DNA of 64,000 nt from contig NZ_CDCA01000039.1 in the NCBI RefSeq assembly GCF_000820185.1, positions 30,736-94,735 of the forward strand, given 5' to 3'. Both the position numbers and the translations under genes were made by a program. Positions 1 to 9,893 of this stretch are shown one piece after another (position 1 is the stretch's first letter; each line of letters opens with the position of its first letter). The notes beneath the pieces were generated by a model. The model did not search any database. It was not told where the DNA came from and worked only from the letters and a program-made list of their open reading frames with translations. This stretch comes from Aeromonas tecta (lineage in GTDB: Bacteria > Pseudomonadota > Gammaproteobacteria > Enterobacterales > Aeromonadaceae).

Positions 1-563
1 ACCGCCACTTCGTCACGCAGCAGCCCCATCTGGGTGACCAACTCGCGCATGTGACGGGCGCCGCCACCGGAAGCGGCCTGATAGGTCGCCACGCTCACCC
101 ACTCCACCAAGTCGGCCTTGAACAGGCCGCCCAGGGCCAGCAGCATCAGGCTGACGGTACAGTTGCCGCCGACGAAGGTCTTGACGCCCTTGGCCAGCGC
201 CTTGTCGATCACGTCGCCGTTGACCGGATCCAGAATGATGACCGCGTCTTTGTCCATGCGCAGGGAGGAAGCGGCATCAATCCAGTAGCCTTTCCAGCCG
301 GCGGCCAGCAGGCGCGGATAAACATCCTTGGTGTAGTCGCCGCCCTGAGCGGTGATGATGATCTCCTGCGCGGCCAGCGCCTCGATGTCGAAGGCATCCT
401 GCAAGGTGCCGGCATCGACGCCGAAGTTGGGGGCGGCCTCACCGGCCTGGGAGGTGGTGAAGAAGGTGGGCTGAATACGGGCAAAGTCTTTCTCTTCCTG
501 CATCCGGCTCATCAAGACCGAACCCACCATGCCGCGCCAACCGACCAAACCTACTTTTTTCAT
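1..563 (-). CDS. asd: Aspartate-semialdehyde dehydrogenase, N-terminal part
   Basis: NADPH-dependent reduction of aspartyl phosphate to aspartate semialdehyde, the branch point to lysine/diaminopimelate, threonine and methionine; cytoplasmic. Only the first 187 or so residues lie inside the window; the gene runs off the left edge, about half of the usual 370. The protein opens [18 protein letters not shown] with the nucleotide-binding glycine loop at residues 8-14, and GGNCTVSLM near residue 135 carries the catalytic cysteine. The ATG at 561-563 aligns with the family start. It is transcribed away from the guanidine exporter gene. Identity is secure from these motifs; regulation is not visible. 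Confidence 0.95.
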   Translation of the reverse strand, partial: MKKVGLVGWRGMVGSVLMSRMQEEKDFARIQPTFFTTSQAGEAAPNFGVDAGTLQDAFDIEALAAQEIIITAQGGDYTKDVYPRLLAAGWKGYWIDAASSLRMDKDAVIILDPVNGDVIDKALAKGVKTFVGGNCTVSLMLLALGGLFKADLVEWVSVATYQAASGGGARHMRELVTQMGLLRDEVA

Positions 564-833
564 AATGTCCTACCCTGGATAGCTGCTAAAGAAACTGTGT
601 GTCACTGTGCGTAACCCCTTGCCGGACGCGGGTCCGTTCACAAGTTAGTCACAAGAATGTTTGCAAAAACTGCGTCTGTCCACATTACGGATTGTGGCGA
701 CAGGCGCAAGTCGAATTGCGCAATATTCTGTGTCGATTGGTGCAATATGCAGCGACCCTCCCCTGCCGTCGGCGGCCCTTGGCAGCCAGGCCCCCTTTGG
801 GGCATGATGGGGCAGGTTGGCAGCCCTGCTGCC
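564..833. other. Intergenic region between asd and the guanidine exporter gene
   Basis: Divergent spacer that must hold the promoters of asd (minus) and of the riboswitch-controlled exporter (plus). I do not see a confident sigma-70 hexamer pair or a coding frame with a good start here. Confidence 0.5.
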
Positions 834-880
834 CCTCGGGGACGACCCCGAGGCACCTCCTCCCGCAGGGACGACCCTGC
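834..880 (+). promoter_or_regulatory. Guanidine-II riboswitch (mini-ykkC)
   Basis: Two consecutive hairpins, each closed by an ACGA loop: CCTCGGGG-ACGA-CCCCGAGG at 834-853 and GCAGGG-ACGA-CCCTGC at 865-880, separated by 11 bases. Paired GC-rich stems with ACGR loops are the defining structure of guanidine-II riboswitches, which bind guanidinium by dimerising the loops. The second stem ends 15 bases before the ATG of a Gdx-type exporter, a known regulatory partner of this class. Ligand and gene therefore agree. The short distance to the start codon suggests control of translation initiation, which is inference. Confidence 0.93.
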
Positions 881-895
881 CCGCTGGAATTCACC

Positions 896-1210
896 ATGCC
901 CTGGTTACTCCTGCTACTGGCTGGCCTGTTCGAGGTCGCCTGGGCCATAGGCCTCAAATACACCGACGGCTTCAGCCGTCCCCTCCCCACCCTGCTGACC
1001 CTCTCTGCCATGGGGGTGAGCGTGTTCTTGCTCGCCATGGCGGTCAAACAGTTGCCGCTCGGTACCGCCTACGCGGTCTGGACCGGCATCGGCGCCGTCG
1101 GCACCGTGCTGATGGGGATCTGGCTGTTCAACGAACCCGCTACCCTGGCGCGGGTGCTCTGTCTGACGCTGATCGTGGGCGGCATCCTGGGGCTGAAGTT
1201 TATCGGCTAA
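896..1210 (+). CDS. gdx: Guanidinium exporter, SMR family
   Basis: Small multidrug resistance family protein of 104 residues, formerly SugE, that exports guanidinium in exchange for protons across the inner membrane as a dual-topology dimer. Four hydrophobic segments fill nearly the whole chain, the essential glutamate is Glu13 in the first helix ([12 protein letters not shown]), and the block [14 protein letters not shown] is typical of the SugE/Gdx branch rather than the EmrE branch. The frame stays open upstream, but the ATG at 896 follows a TGGAA element and aligns with E. coli SugE. Expression should be switched on by guanidine through the preceding riboswitch. Confidence 0.93.
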   Translation: MPWLLLLLAGLFEVAWAIGLKYTDGFSRPLPTLLTLSAMGVSVFLLAMAVKQLPLGTAYAVWTGIGAVGTVLMGIWLFNEPATLARVLCLTLIVGGILGLKFIG

Positions 1211-1517
1211 GTAAAGAGAGGGGATCGGGCTCACCGCTCCCCTTCTCCATCCCCCGCTCCTCGGCCTGACCCGTGCCGACCGGCGTAATAACATGCCGAT
1301 ATATCACTGCCTGGATCGCTTTTACATCCTTCTTTATCTGTTTAATTAACAGAAATCAGCATCTTTATCTGCCTCTATGCTGCCGTTATCGAGGGGTCGA
1401 CGCTCGGCAAGCCCCGAGCTGATATCCGCGATCCGCGCATATAAACATGGCCACCCAGGGTGGCCATCTTCTTCTTGCCTTTATTACGCCGCTTAGCTTA
1501 CTTACGCCTCGGAAGCT
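1211..1517. other. Intergenic region with convergent hairpin
   Basis: Spacer between two convergent genes. The only structure seen is the inverted repeat ATGGCCACCC/GGGTGGCCAT at 1447-1467, followed by a T-rich but interrupted tract on the plus strand; it may end transcription of either neighbour. No coding frame is convincing. Confidence 0.45.
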
Positions 1518-2216
1518 TTATGCCTCCGCCAGGCTGCCGATCAGCTCATGCTCGATGCGGGCCTCCGGCATCATCTGTCTCAGCCCCTCGATCAGCCGAT
1601 CGCCGGCCTCCTGCAGTGCCGCCAGCGGCATCGGCGGCAGGCTCTCCAGGATGAACCACATCTGGCCGGACTCGGCACTGAGCCGGGTTCTGACCCCCTG
1701 GCGCCAGTTCCAGCGCCGGCAGGTTACCCCTTTGTCGTCGCGCCACACCACTTCCCCCGGCTCCGGGCTCTCATGAGCGGGCTCTCCCTCTTTCATGGTG
1801 TCAAACAGCTCGCTGCCATCGGCGACGATGAGGCGCGGTGCCCCCTCATAGGCGGTGAGATCTTCGCCGCCGACCGGGATGGCGTACTCGATGCTGATGG
1901 CGTTGTAGAGATCCACCACGGGATCGATGCAAGGCAGCGCGCCGTCCCGCAGCACCCGCTTGCGCAGGGCCTGGGCCGAGCAAGGAAAACGCTGGGGCTT
2001 GGCACCGAAGCGCTTGAACACCTCGTCCCAGGCATTGAGGTGATCCTGCGCCCAGGGCGCCTCCCCCGCCGCCACCGACTGGCAGGCCCGTGCCAGCGCT
2101 CGCGTACCGACCTCGGCATCGACGATGGTGGCCCCCTCGACCAGAATGCTCAGGGCCCGAAATCCCGGCGCCAGGCTGGTTACCTCGGCATCGATCTGTG
2201 GTGTCATAAATGGCAT
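1518..2216 (-). CDS. B3/B4 tRNA-binding domain protein
   Basis: 232-residue cytoplasmic protein resembling the stand-alone B3/B4 domain of the phenylalanyl-tRNA synthetase beta chain (COG3382). In the synthetase this domain edits mischarged tRNA; the role of free copies is not established. Family-like segments are KRFGAKPQRFPCSAQALRKR and DLYNAISIEYAIPVGGEDL in the middle, then GPR/DGSELFDT-like residues before a less conserved C-terminal third. The ATG at 2216 has GGGAG seven bases upstream. The gene stands alone, divergent from ycaO across a 289-bp spacer. Family assignment is firm; the substrate is unknown. Confidence 0.8.
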   Translation of the reverse strand: MPFMTPQIDAEVTSLAPGFRALSILVEGATIVDAEVGTRALARACQSVAAGEAPWAQDHLNAWDEVFKRFGAKPQRFPCSAQALRKRVLRDGALPCIDPVVDLYNAISIEYAIPVGGEDLTAYEGAPRLIVADGSELFDTMKEGEPAHESPEPGEVVWRDDKGVTCRRWNWRQGVRTRLSAESGQMWFILESLPPMPLAALQEAGDRLIEGLRQMMPEARIEHELIGSLAEA

Positions 2217-2505
2217 AGCAACTCCCGATAAATTGGCTCTGGCGGCGGTAATCAGGGTGCGACCCGCAGCAACGTGTGGCGCTTATCCCCTGCCAAAGCA
2301 AGTGGCGCCCAATCATGGCCGGTAACGAGCCATAAAAAAAACTACTTTTTCTTAATATTGTTTAGAGAAACTAATGAAGAACCGGCATATCGGGCGTCGA
2401 TAGCAGCGCGCAGCGCCCCTGCCATGGGATTGTCCTCGCCGCTTCTCCGCCGACTCATGCTATTATCTGCGGCCTAACATGAGTCAATAAAATCAGGATA
2501 TTGTG

Positions 2506-4266
2506 ATGACCGACCACACTTTTATTCCCGGCAAGGATGCGGCGCTGGAAGACTCCATCGAACGCTTCCAGACCAAGCTGCAGGCCCTGGGGTTTGATAT
2601 CGAGGAGGCTTCCTGGCTCAACCCCGTGCCCAACGTCTGGTCCGTGCATATCCGCGACAAGGAGTGCGCCCTCTGCTTTACCAACGGCAAGGGTGCCAGC
2701 AAGAAGGCGGCGCTCGCCTCCGCCCTCGGTGAATACTTCGAGCGCCTCTCCACCAACTACTTCTTCGCCGACTTCTATCTGGGCGAGCAGGTCGCCAACG
2801 GCGACTTCGTTCACTACCCGAACGAGAAGTGGTTCCCCATCGAGGGGGATCAGCTGCCCACCGGTCTGCTCGACAGCTTCACCCGCAAGTTCTACAACCC
2901 AGACGGGGAAGTGACCGCCGACATGCTGGTGGACTTGCAATCTGGCAACGAGGGCCGCGGCATCGTCGCGCTGCCGTTCGAGCGCCAGTCCGATCACCAG
3001 ACCGTCTACATCCCGATGAACATCATCGGCAACCTCTATGTCTCCAACGGCATGAGCGCCGGCAACACCAAGACCGAAGCCCGCACCCAGGGGCTGTCCG
3101 AGGTGTTCGAGCGCCACGTGAAGAACAAGATCATCGCCGAAGCCATCAGCCTGCCGGAAATTCCGAGCGACGTGATTGCCCGCTACCCCGGCATTGCCGC
3201 CTCCATAGCGGCGCTCGAAGCCGAAGGCTTCCCCATCTACAGCTTCGATGCCTCCTTGGGCGGTCGTTATCCGGTCATCTGCGTGGTGCTGCTCAACCCG
3301 AGCAACGGCACCTGCTTTGCCTCCTTCGGTGCCCACCCGCGCTTCGAAGTGGCGTTCGAGCGCACCGTCACCGAGCTCTTGCAGGGCCGTGGCCTGAAGG
3401 ATCTGGACGTATTCGTGCCGCCCTCGTTTGATAACGAGCAGGTGGCGGATCACCACAACCTGGAGACTCACTTCATCGACTCCTCCGGTCTCATCAGCTG
3501 GGATCTGTTCAAGCAGGATGCGGACTTCGAGTTCGCCGACTGGGACTTCCGTGGCAGCTCCCAGGAAGAGTTCGATCACCTGATCGGCATCTTCCACGAG
3601 CTGGAGCAGCCAGTGTACATCGCCGACTACGAGCACCTTGGTGTCTACGCCTGTCGCATACTGGTGCCCGGCATGTCCGACATCTATCCGGTCGAGGATC
3701 TGCTGCTGGCCAACAACACCATGGGCGCGCACCTGCGGGAAGTGATCCTGGCGCTGCCGTCCCTGGAGTGGGACGCCGAGCAATACATGGCGCTGTTCGA
3801 TCAGCTGGATGAAGAAGGCCACGACGAGCGCACCCGGGTGCGTGAGCTGCTCGGCATCGCCGCCGCCAAGGGCACCGCCCTGCACACCCTGCGGGTCGGC
3901 GAGCTGAAAGCCATGCTGGCGCTGGCCGCCGGTGAGCTGGAGAGCGCACTGGATCTCATCGACTGGACCATGGAGTTCAACCAGTCGGTGTTCCCAAGCG
4001 ATCGCGCCAACTACTACCGCGCCCTGCGTGCCTGCGTCGAGCTGTTCCTGGACGAAGAGCGTGACCCCGAGCAGTACCGCCCGGTGTTCAGCCGCATGTT
4101 CGGTGAAGCGACCCTGGCCGAGGCGTGGGCCCACGCCAGTGGCGAGGCTCGCTTCCACGGGCTGGAGAGCGCGGATCTGTCCCTGTCCCAGTTCCCGCTG
4201 CACCAGAAGCTGCTGGCGGCCTATGAGAAGTTACAGAAGGCCAAACGAGCCCATTCTTGGGCCTGA
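2506..4266 (+). CDS. ycaO: YcaO protein, ribosomal protein S12 methylthiotransferase accessory factor
   Basis: Homologue of E. coli YcaO (586 residues, same length), the non-azoline YcaO linked to RimO-dependent beta-methylthiolation of ribosomal protein S12. Recognisable blocks are FTNGKGASKKAALASALGEYFERLS near residues 65-90, which holds ATP/Mg-binding glutamates of the YcaO fold, and RTQGLSEVFERHVKNKI near 200. The C-terminal third contains TPR-like helices. A GTG lies in frame at 2503, but ATG at 2506 has better spacing (7) from AGGA at 2495-2498. It sits directly upstream of focA-pflB, the E. coli gene order, but is separated from it by a terminator. No peptide precursor gene is near, so a RiPP role is unlikely. 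Confidence 0.92.
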   Translation: MTDHTFIPGKDAALEDSIERFQTKLQALGFDIEEASWLNPVPNVWSVHIRDKECALCFTNGKGASKKAALASALGEYFERLSTNYFFADFYLGEQVANGDFVHYPNEKWFPIEGDQLPTGLLDSFTRKFYNPDGEVTADMLVDLQSGNEGRGIVALPFERQSDHQTVYIPMNIIGNLYVSNGMSAGNTKTEARTQGLSEVFERHVKNKIIAEAISLPEIPSDVIARYPGIAASIAALEAEGFPIYSFDASLGGRYPVICVVLLNPSNGTCFASFGAHPRFEVAFERTVTELLQGRGLKDLDVFVPPSFDNEQVADHHNLETHFIDSSGLISWDLFKQDADFEFADWDFRGSSQEEFDHLIGIFHELEQPVYIADYEHLGVYACRILVPGMSDIYPVEDLLLANNTMGAHLREVILALPSLEWDAEQYMALFDQLDEEGHDERTRVRELLGIAAAKGTALHTLRVGELKAMLALAAGELESALDLIDWTMEFNQSVFPSDRANYYRALRACVELFLDEERDPEQYRPVFSRMFGEATLAEAWAHASGEARFHGLESADLSLSQFPLHQKLLAAYEKLQKAKRAHSWA

Positions 4267-4280
4267 TGTGGTAATCTAAC

Positions 4281-4308
4281 GAAGGGGCCTGATGGCCCCT
4301 TCTGTTTT
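4281..4308 (+). terminator. Rho-independent terminator after ycaO
   Basis: Nine-base stem GAAGGGGCC/GGCCCCTTC with a TGAT loop, followed by TGTTTT. Confidence 0.85.
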
Positions 4309-4550
4309 ATGGTCTACGCTTTGGCTGGTTGTTTTTCAGGGATGAAATAAAAAACAAAAAATACCTCTTAGGGGGTTGTTAACAGGGCCCGGTATGTGCT
4401 GCGTTGCTGCAAACATATCTTGCCGATATATTTTTGCCAAAAATAATTATAAACTGTTTAAAATCATGACGTTAAAAACAACACTGATTCTGTTTCACAT
4501 GAAATCGGGTGTAAAGTCAAGCTTCCGGAGGGCTCAATTTTCTGTAGTAA

Positions 4551-4573
4551 AATTACATTCACAATATGTAATT
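4551..4573. promoter_or_regulatory. Inverted repeat upstream of the FNR box
   Basis: AATTACAT at 4551-4558 and ATGTAATT at 4566-4573 form a perfect 8-base dyad around a 7-base spacer, ending two bases before the FNR box. The placement suggests an operator for a second regulator of the pfl promoter; I cannot name the protein. Confidence 0.4.
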
Positions 4574-4574
4574 C

Positions 4575-4588
4575 TTGATCCGAGTCAA
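4575..4588 (+). promoter_or_regulatory. FNR box of the focA-pflB promoter
   Basis: TTGATCCGAGTCAA matches the FNR consensus TTGAT-N4-ATCAA at nine of ten fixed positions. Its centre (4581.5) lies 41.5 bases before a predicted start at 4623, and a TATGAT -10 hexamer sits at 4611-4616. This is the class II FNR-activated geometry and fits the known anaerobic induction of focA-pfl. The start site itself is inferred. Confidence 0.85.
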
Positions 4589-4648
4589 TTTTGGCGATCA
4601 GGCCCTTTGTTATGATTTCCACAGGCAAAATATGCAGGTACATGAGAA

Positions 4649-5497
4649 TTGAAAGCAGAATCTCCCTTTGATTGTCTAAAGCCCGAAGCCATCGCCGCCC
4701 TGGCTGAAGACATTACCTATGCCAAGGCCACCAAGCCCGCATACAAGGTCATCCCCCTGGCCATCACCGCAGGCGCCTTCATCGCCCTCGCATTCGTGTT
4801 CTACATCACCGTCACCACCGGCAGCAATGGCATGTCCTGGGGCATGTCCAAACTCGTTGGCGGTCTGTGCTTCTCTCTGGGCCTCATTCTCTGCGTGCTG
4901 CTCGGTGCCGAGTTGTTCACCTCCACCACCTTGACCCTGGTCGCCAAGGCCGCCAACCGCATCAGCTGGGCTCAGCTGTTCAAGAACTGGGGCCTGGTCT
5001 ACTTCGGTAACCTGATTGGCGGTCTCATCGTGGTGGCGCTCATCATCATGTCGGCCGAATACACGGCGGCGGATGGTCAGTGGGGCCTGAATGCCCTGAA
5101 AGTCGCCCAGCACAAGATCCACCACAGTTTCTTCGAGGCCGTTGCCCTCGGTATTCTCTGCAACCTCATGGTGTGTCTCGCCGTGTGGATGGCCTTTGGT
5201 GCCCGCAGTGCGACCGACAAGGTGATGGTCATGCTGCTCCCCGTCGCCATGTTCGTGGCCTCCGGTTTTGAGCACAGCATCGCCAACATGTTTATGATCC
5301 CGGTCGGCATCGCCATCCACGCGGTAGCAGGCCCGGAATTCTGGCAGGCCATCGGCCAGGATCCGGCAACCTTCGCCGACCTGACCGTATCCAACTTCGT
5401 TCTACACAACCTCATTCCGGTCACCATAGGTAATATCATTGGTGGTGGCGTGATGGTTGGTTTGACTTACTGGTTTATCTTCCGTCGCCATCATTAA
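4649..5497 (+). CDS. focA: Formate channel FocA
   Basis: Pentameric inner-membrane formate/nitrite transporter family channel that exports formate made by pyruvate formate-lyase and can re-import it at low pH. The 282 residues closely follow E. coli FocA: MKAESPFDCLKPEA at the N terminus, ITVTTGSNGMSWG near the omega-loop region, KIHHSFFEAV containing the conserved histidine near 209-equivalent, and VASGFEHSIANMFMIP. Start is a TTG at 4649: it aligns exactly with E. coli MKA, the ATG codons at 4632 and 4642 are out of frame, and the next in-frame ATG is deep inside the protein. A weak start could limit FocA relative to PflB. Cotranscribed with pflB, 41 bases downstream. Confidence 0.93.
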   Translation: MKAESPFDCLKPEAIAALAEDITYAKATKPAYKVIPLAITAGAFIALAFVFYITVTTGSNGMSWGMSKLVGGLCFSLGLILCVLLGAELFTSTTLTLVAKAANRISWAQLFKNWGLVYFGNLIGGLIVVALIIMSAEYTAADGQWGLNALKVAQHKIHHSFFEAVALGILCNLMVCLAVWMAFGARSATDKVMVMLLPVAMFVASGFEHSIANMFMIPVGIAIHAVAGPEFWQAIGQDPATFADLTVSNFVLHNLIPVTIGNIIGGGVMVGLTYWFIFRRHH

Positions 5498-5538
5498 GGA
5501 TGGCGGCAGACACATAAATACCTTGAGAGGTAATGAAA

Positions 5539-7821
<2,283 letters not shown>

Positions 7822-7840
7822 TAGAGTCTCGGTGAACAAA

Positions 7841-7867
7841 AACCGGCGCCCAGGCGCCGGTTTTTTT
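7841..7867 (+). terminator. Rho-independent terminator after pflB
   Basis: Perfect AACCGGCGCC/GGCGCCGGTT stem directly followed by a run of T, ending the focA-pflB transcript. Confidence 0.9.
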
Positions 7868-8030
7868 ATGGCTGTTTGCAGGTCGCCGAGCCGGTTGCCA
7901 CCGTACAGTTCCACTGGCGTTGGCCCGCTGATTCATTGGTTCTGACCCGCAGGCTCTGGCCAGGCGTTAACGCCCATCACACCCCTCTCCACCCCCCTCC
8001 TCCGCTTTATGCACCGATGCGCTCACAAGG

Positions 8031-8148
8031 ACTCAGGCACTCAGGCACTCAGGCACTCAGGCACTCAGGCACTCAGGCACTCAGGCACTCAGGCACTCAG
8101 GTACTCAGGTACTCAGGTACTCAGGTACTCAGGTACTCAGGTACTCAG
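8031..8148. repeat. Octamer tandem repeat array
   Basis: Fourteen complete head-to-tail 8-bp units plus a 6-base partial unit. The first eight units are ACTCAGGC, the next six ACTCAGGT, then ACTCAG. The array lies in a 685-bp spacer between pflB and ycgN with no supported gene across it. Perfect short tandem arrays of this kind change copy number by slippage; the switch from one variant block to another suggests block expansion within the array. No spacers exist, so it is not a CRISPR. Confidence 0.97.
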
Positions 8149-8208
8149 AAAAGCAGAGCAGAACCATGCTCGGCCACCACGGGCTTTGCCTAGAAACCTC
8201 GATCTATT

Positions 8209-8243
8209 CCCTCTCCCCTTGGGAGAGGGCTAGGGTGAGGGGA
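8209..8243. repeat. REP-like extragenic hairpin
   Basis: CCCTCTCCC-CTT-GGGAGAGGG at 8209-8229 followed by CTAGGGTGAGGGGA. This palindrome plus a GGGTGAGGG tail resembles a widespread class of proteobacterial REP-type extragenic repeats. Only one copy is in the window, so its repetitive nature rests on recalled knowledge. Confidence 0.6.
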
Positions 8244-8280
8244 AACCACTCTACATCGCTACAAGACGCCAGAAAGCAAC

Positions 8281-8312
8281 AAGGGCAGCAGAGTGTGAAC
8301 TCTGCTGCCCTT
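8281..8312. repeat. Long perfect hairpin in the pflB-ycgN spacer
   Basis: AAGGGCAGCAGAGT/ACTCTGCTGCCCTT, a 14-base perfect stem with a GTGA tetraloop. No T run follows on the plus strand, so termination is uncertain. The remainder of the 7868-8506 spacer shows no coding frame I can support. Confidence 0.6.
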
Positions 8313-8440
8313 GTTATCTGGAAGCGGTTTAACGGAGACTGTCGGCGTTAGGGGCGACCTCTCGCGACCCTATGCTGCTTTTCTCATCATGAAGCTTTAA
8401 ACTGCCTTTGCCGCCAAAAACTCATCATTTATATGCCATA

Positions 8441-8478
8441 AAAAACAGGGGCAGTGGAGTCTCACTCCCCTGCCCCTA
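8441..8478 (-). terminator. Rho-independent terminator after ycgN
   Basis: AGGGGCAGTGGAGT/ACTCCCCTGCCCCT stem (one mismatch) with a CTC loop; read on the minus strand it is followed by a run of six T residues just past the ycgN stop. Confidence 0.8.
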
Positions 8479-8506
8479 TTGTCAGCGATAAACGGCGATT
8501 TAAGGC

Positions 8507-8962
8507 TTAGCTCGCCCAGGTAATGATATGGTCAGCCCAATCGCCAGCCTGCGCCTCGTGGACTACCTTGCCGCGCACCGACTGGCCAGCCTGGTGCATG
8601 GCGCTGCGGCTGCCGGTGATCAGCGGATGCCAGACAGGCAGGGTATCCCCTTCCGCCAGCAGGCGATAGGCGCAGCTCGACGGCAGCCAGTCATACTCGG
8701 CAATCTTGTCGACGGTGATCTGCAGGCAGTCTGGCTCTTTTTTAAAGCGGTTGCCGTAGTCGGAGCACTGGCAGGTCTTGGTATTGAGCAGGTTGCAGGC
8801 GACGTTGGTGAACACCAGCTCCTCGGTATCCTCGTCGATGAGCTTGTTCAGGCAGCACTTGCCGCAGCCATCGCACAGGGACTCCCACTCGGCCATGGTC
8901 ATCTGCTGCAGGGTCTTTTCCTGCCAAAAAGGAGTTGGCTGTATTTTTTCGACTTGCTGCAT
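8507..8962 (-). CDS. ycgN: YcgN family cysteine-cluster protein (UPF0260)
   Basis: 151-residue cytoplasmic protein homologous to E. coli YcgN. The N-terminal third carries [12 protein letters not shown], then [14 protein letters not shown] and a further cysteine in EPDCLQI and SSCAYR. The CxxCGxCC pattern belongs to the YkgJ-type CxxCxxCC family, which probably coordinates zinc or an iron-sulfur cluster. Biochemical role is not established for this family. The full domain is present and no key cysteine seems lost. Monocistronic, with its own terminator downstream. The start at 8962 lacks a strong ribosome binding site, so a few residues of uncertainty remain. Confidence 0.88.
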   Translation of the reverse strand: MQQVEKIQPTPFWQEKTLQQMTMAEWESLCDGCGKCCLNKLIDEDTEELVFTNVACNLLNTKTCQCSDYGNRFKKEPDCLQITVDKIAEYDWLPSSCAYRLLAEGDTLPVWHPLITGSRSAMHQAGQSVRGKVVHEAQAGDWADHIITWAS

Positions 8963-9455
8963 GGAAGGGGCTCGCTAAATAGACCAGGAAAGCGCGTGGT
9001 TATACGCTTTTTGGCCCGATTTTTCAAGTTAGATGGGGAGAACCCAAAGCAGCAGACAGGTCGAAAATGGTGGATACACATTGAGCATCGCTGCGTTCAG
9101 CGCCAACCTGCCAGGCCTGTCGAGGGTGGTCGAGTCAGCGAAAGACGAGACCACGCCCAGAACCCATTCCCCCTTGCCTGAGTGGATCAGCTTTCAATCG
9201 GCGAAGTTCACCGGACTGGCTCAGTGTTAGGTCGGCGCGGCATCTAAACAACCGATAACGAATCACCTTAACGATATCCACGCATTTTTTGGCAAATTTG
9301 CAGTGAGGTTCTGGCCGTTGAATTCGTAAAAGATTCCCGTCAGCAAGCCTCCAATGGCTACAGTGCTCATGCCCGTTGACCCACTGTGCCCCATCAACTG
9401 GACCTACACTGATTAGTCGCAAGTCCAGCCCGTTAGCTGGACAGAGGACGTTGTC
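8963..9455. other. Intergenic region, no gene recognised
   Basis: 493 bp between divergent ycgN and the small lipoprotein gene. Short open frames on both strands lack ribosome binding sites and family-like composition. No repeat, tRNA or clear operator was seen. Confidence 0.5.
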
Positions 9456-9668
9456 ATGAAGACGTTGAAACTTGCGTTGCTAATAGCGGCTCCGCTATTG
9501 CTCGCGTCCTGCTCCTCCTCGGATTTTCCGGGAGAAGCCCCCGCTGCTGGAGGTACCCTCCCATCTGGAGGAATGGAGCATCCTTATGGCAAAGGAGGTG
9601 GTCGTAATAACTTTGCCGCCACCCTCCCACAGCATGACCAGCAGGAGATTGCTGTTTTAACCGATTAA
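9456..9668 (+). CDS. Small predicted lipoprotein of unknown function
   Basis: 70-residue product beginning MKTLKLALLIAAPLLLASC: a lysine-containing n-region, a hydrophobic core and a lipobox LLASC with Cys19 as predicted lipid attachment site, so probably anchored in a membrane facing the periplasm. The mature part is short, glycine-rich (GGTLPSGGMEHPYGKGGG) and probably unstructured. GAGGA lies seven bases before the ATG. I do not recognise a family. It stands alone, facing the convergent sucD end. The lipobox plus ribosome binding site make it a likely real gene; function is unknown. Confidence 0.65.
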   Translation: MKTLKLALLIAAPLLLASCSSSDFPGEAPAAGGTLPSGGMEHPYGKGGGRNNFAATLPQHDQQEIAVLTD

Positions 9669-9840
9669 GTGCACAGCCCTGGCAGCTTCCCCAGGGCCCC
9701 TCTCAGGCCTCAGGCTATTGCTCATCAGACCGGATCTTGGCTCCATCCTTCCGGCCACCTCACCAGCCCGGTATCCCCCACAAAACGGGAAATAACGCCG
9801 ATTGGCGCCGAGCGGCGCGACACCAACGTGTTCATCCCAT

Positions 9841-9869
9841 AAAAAATGCCGCCCTAGGGCGGCATTTTT
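9841..9869. terminator. Bidirectional terminator after sucD
   Basis: ATGCCGCCCT/AGGGCGGCAT stem flanked by A6 on the left and T5 on the right, so it can end the suc operon (minus) and any read-through from the small lipoprotein gene (plus). Confidence 0.85.
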
Positions 9870-9893
9870 AGCAGAAGTAACGGGCTGAAAGAC

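Noticed and set aside
2455..4203. 582-codon open frame antisense to ycaO
   Set aside because: Shadow of a GC-rich gene: composition dominated by Gly, Val, Gln, His; the plus-strand YcaO has full family motifs.
2506..4266. YcaO as part of a thiazole/oxazole peptide (RiPP) cluster
   Set aside because: Sequence follows E. coli YcaO of RimO function; no precursor, dehydrogenase or partner gene is present.
8031..8148. CRISPR array
   Set aside because: Units are directly adjacent with no spacers, and no cas gene is in the window. The 111-bp array at 30299-30663 was rejected for the same reason.
7876..8233. Open frames across the octamer repeats encoding Ser-Gly-Thr-Gln-like repeats
   Set aside because: Products arise only from translating the 8-bp array; no ribosome binding site or conserved flank.
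9135..9422. 95-codon open frame on the minus strand
   Set aside because: No ribosome binding site, no motif, cysteine- and arginine-rich composition unlike the other genes.
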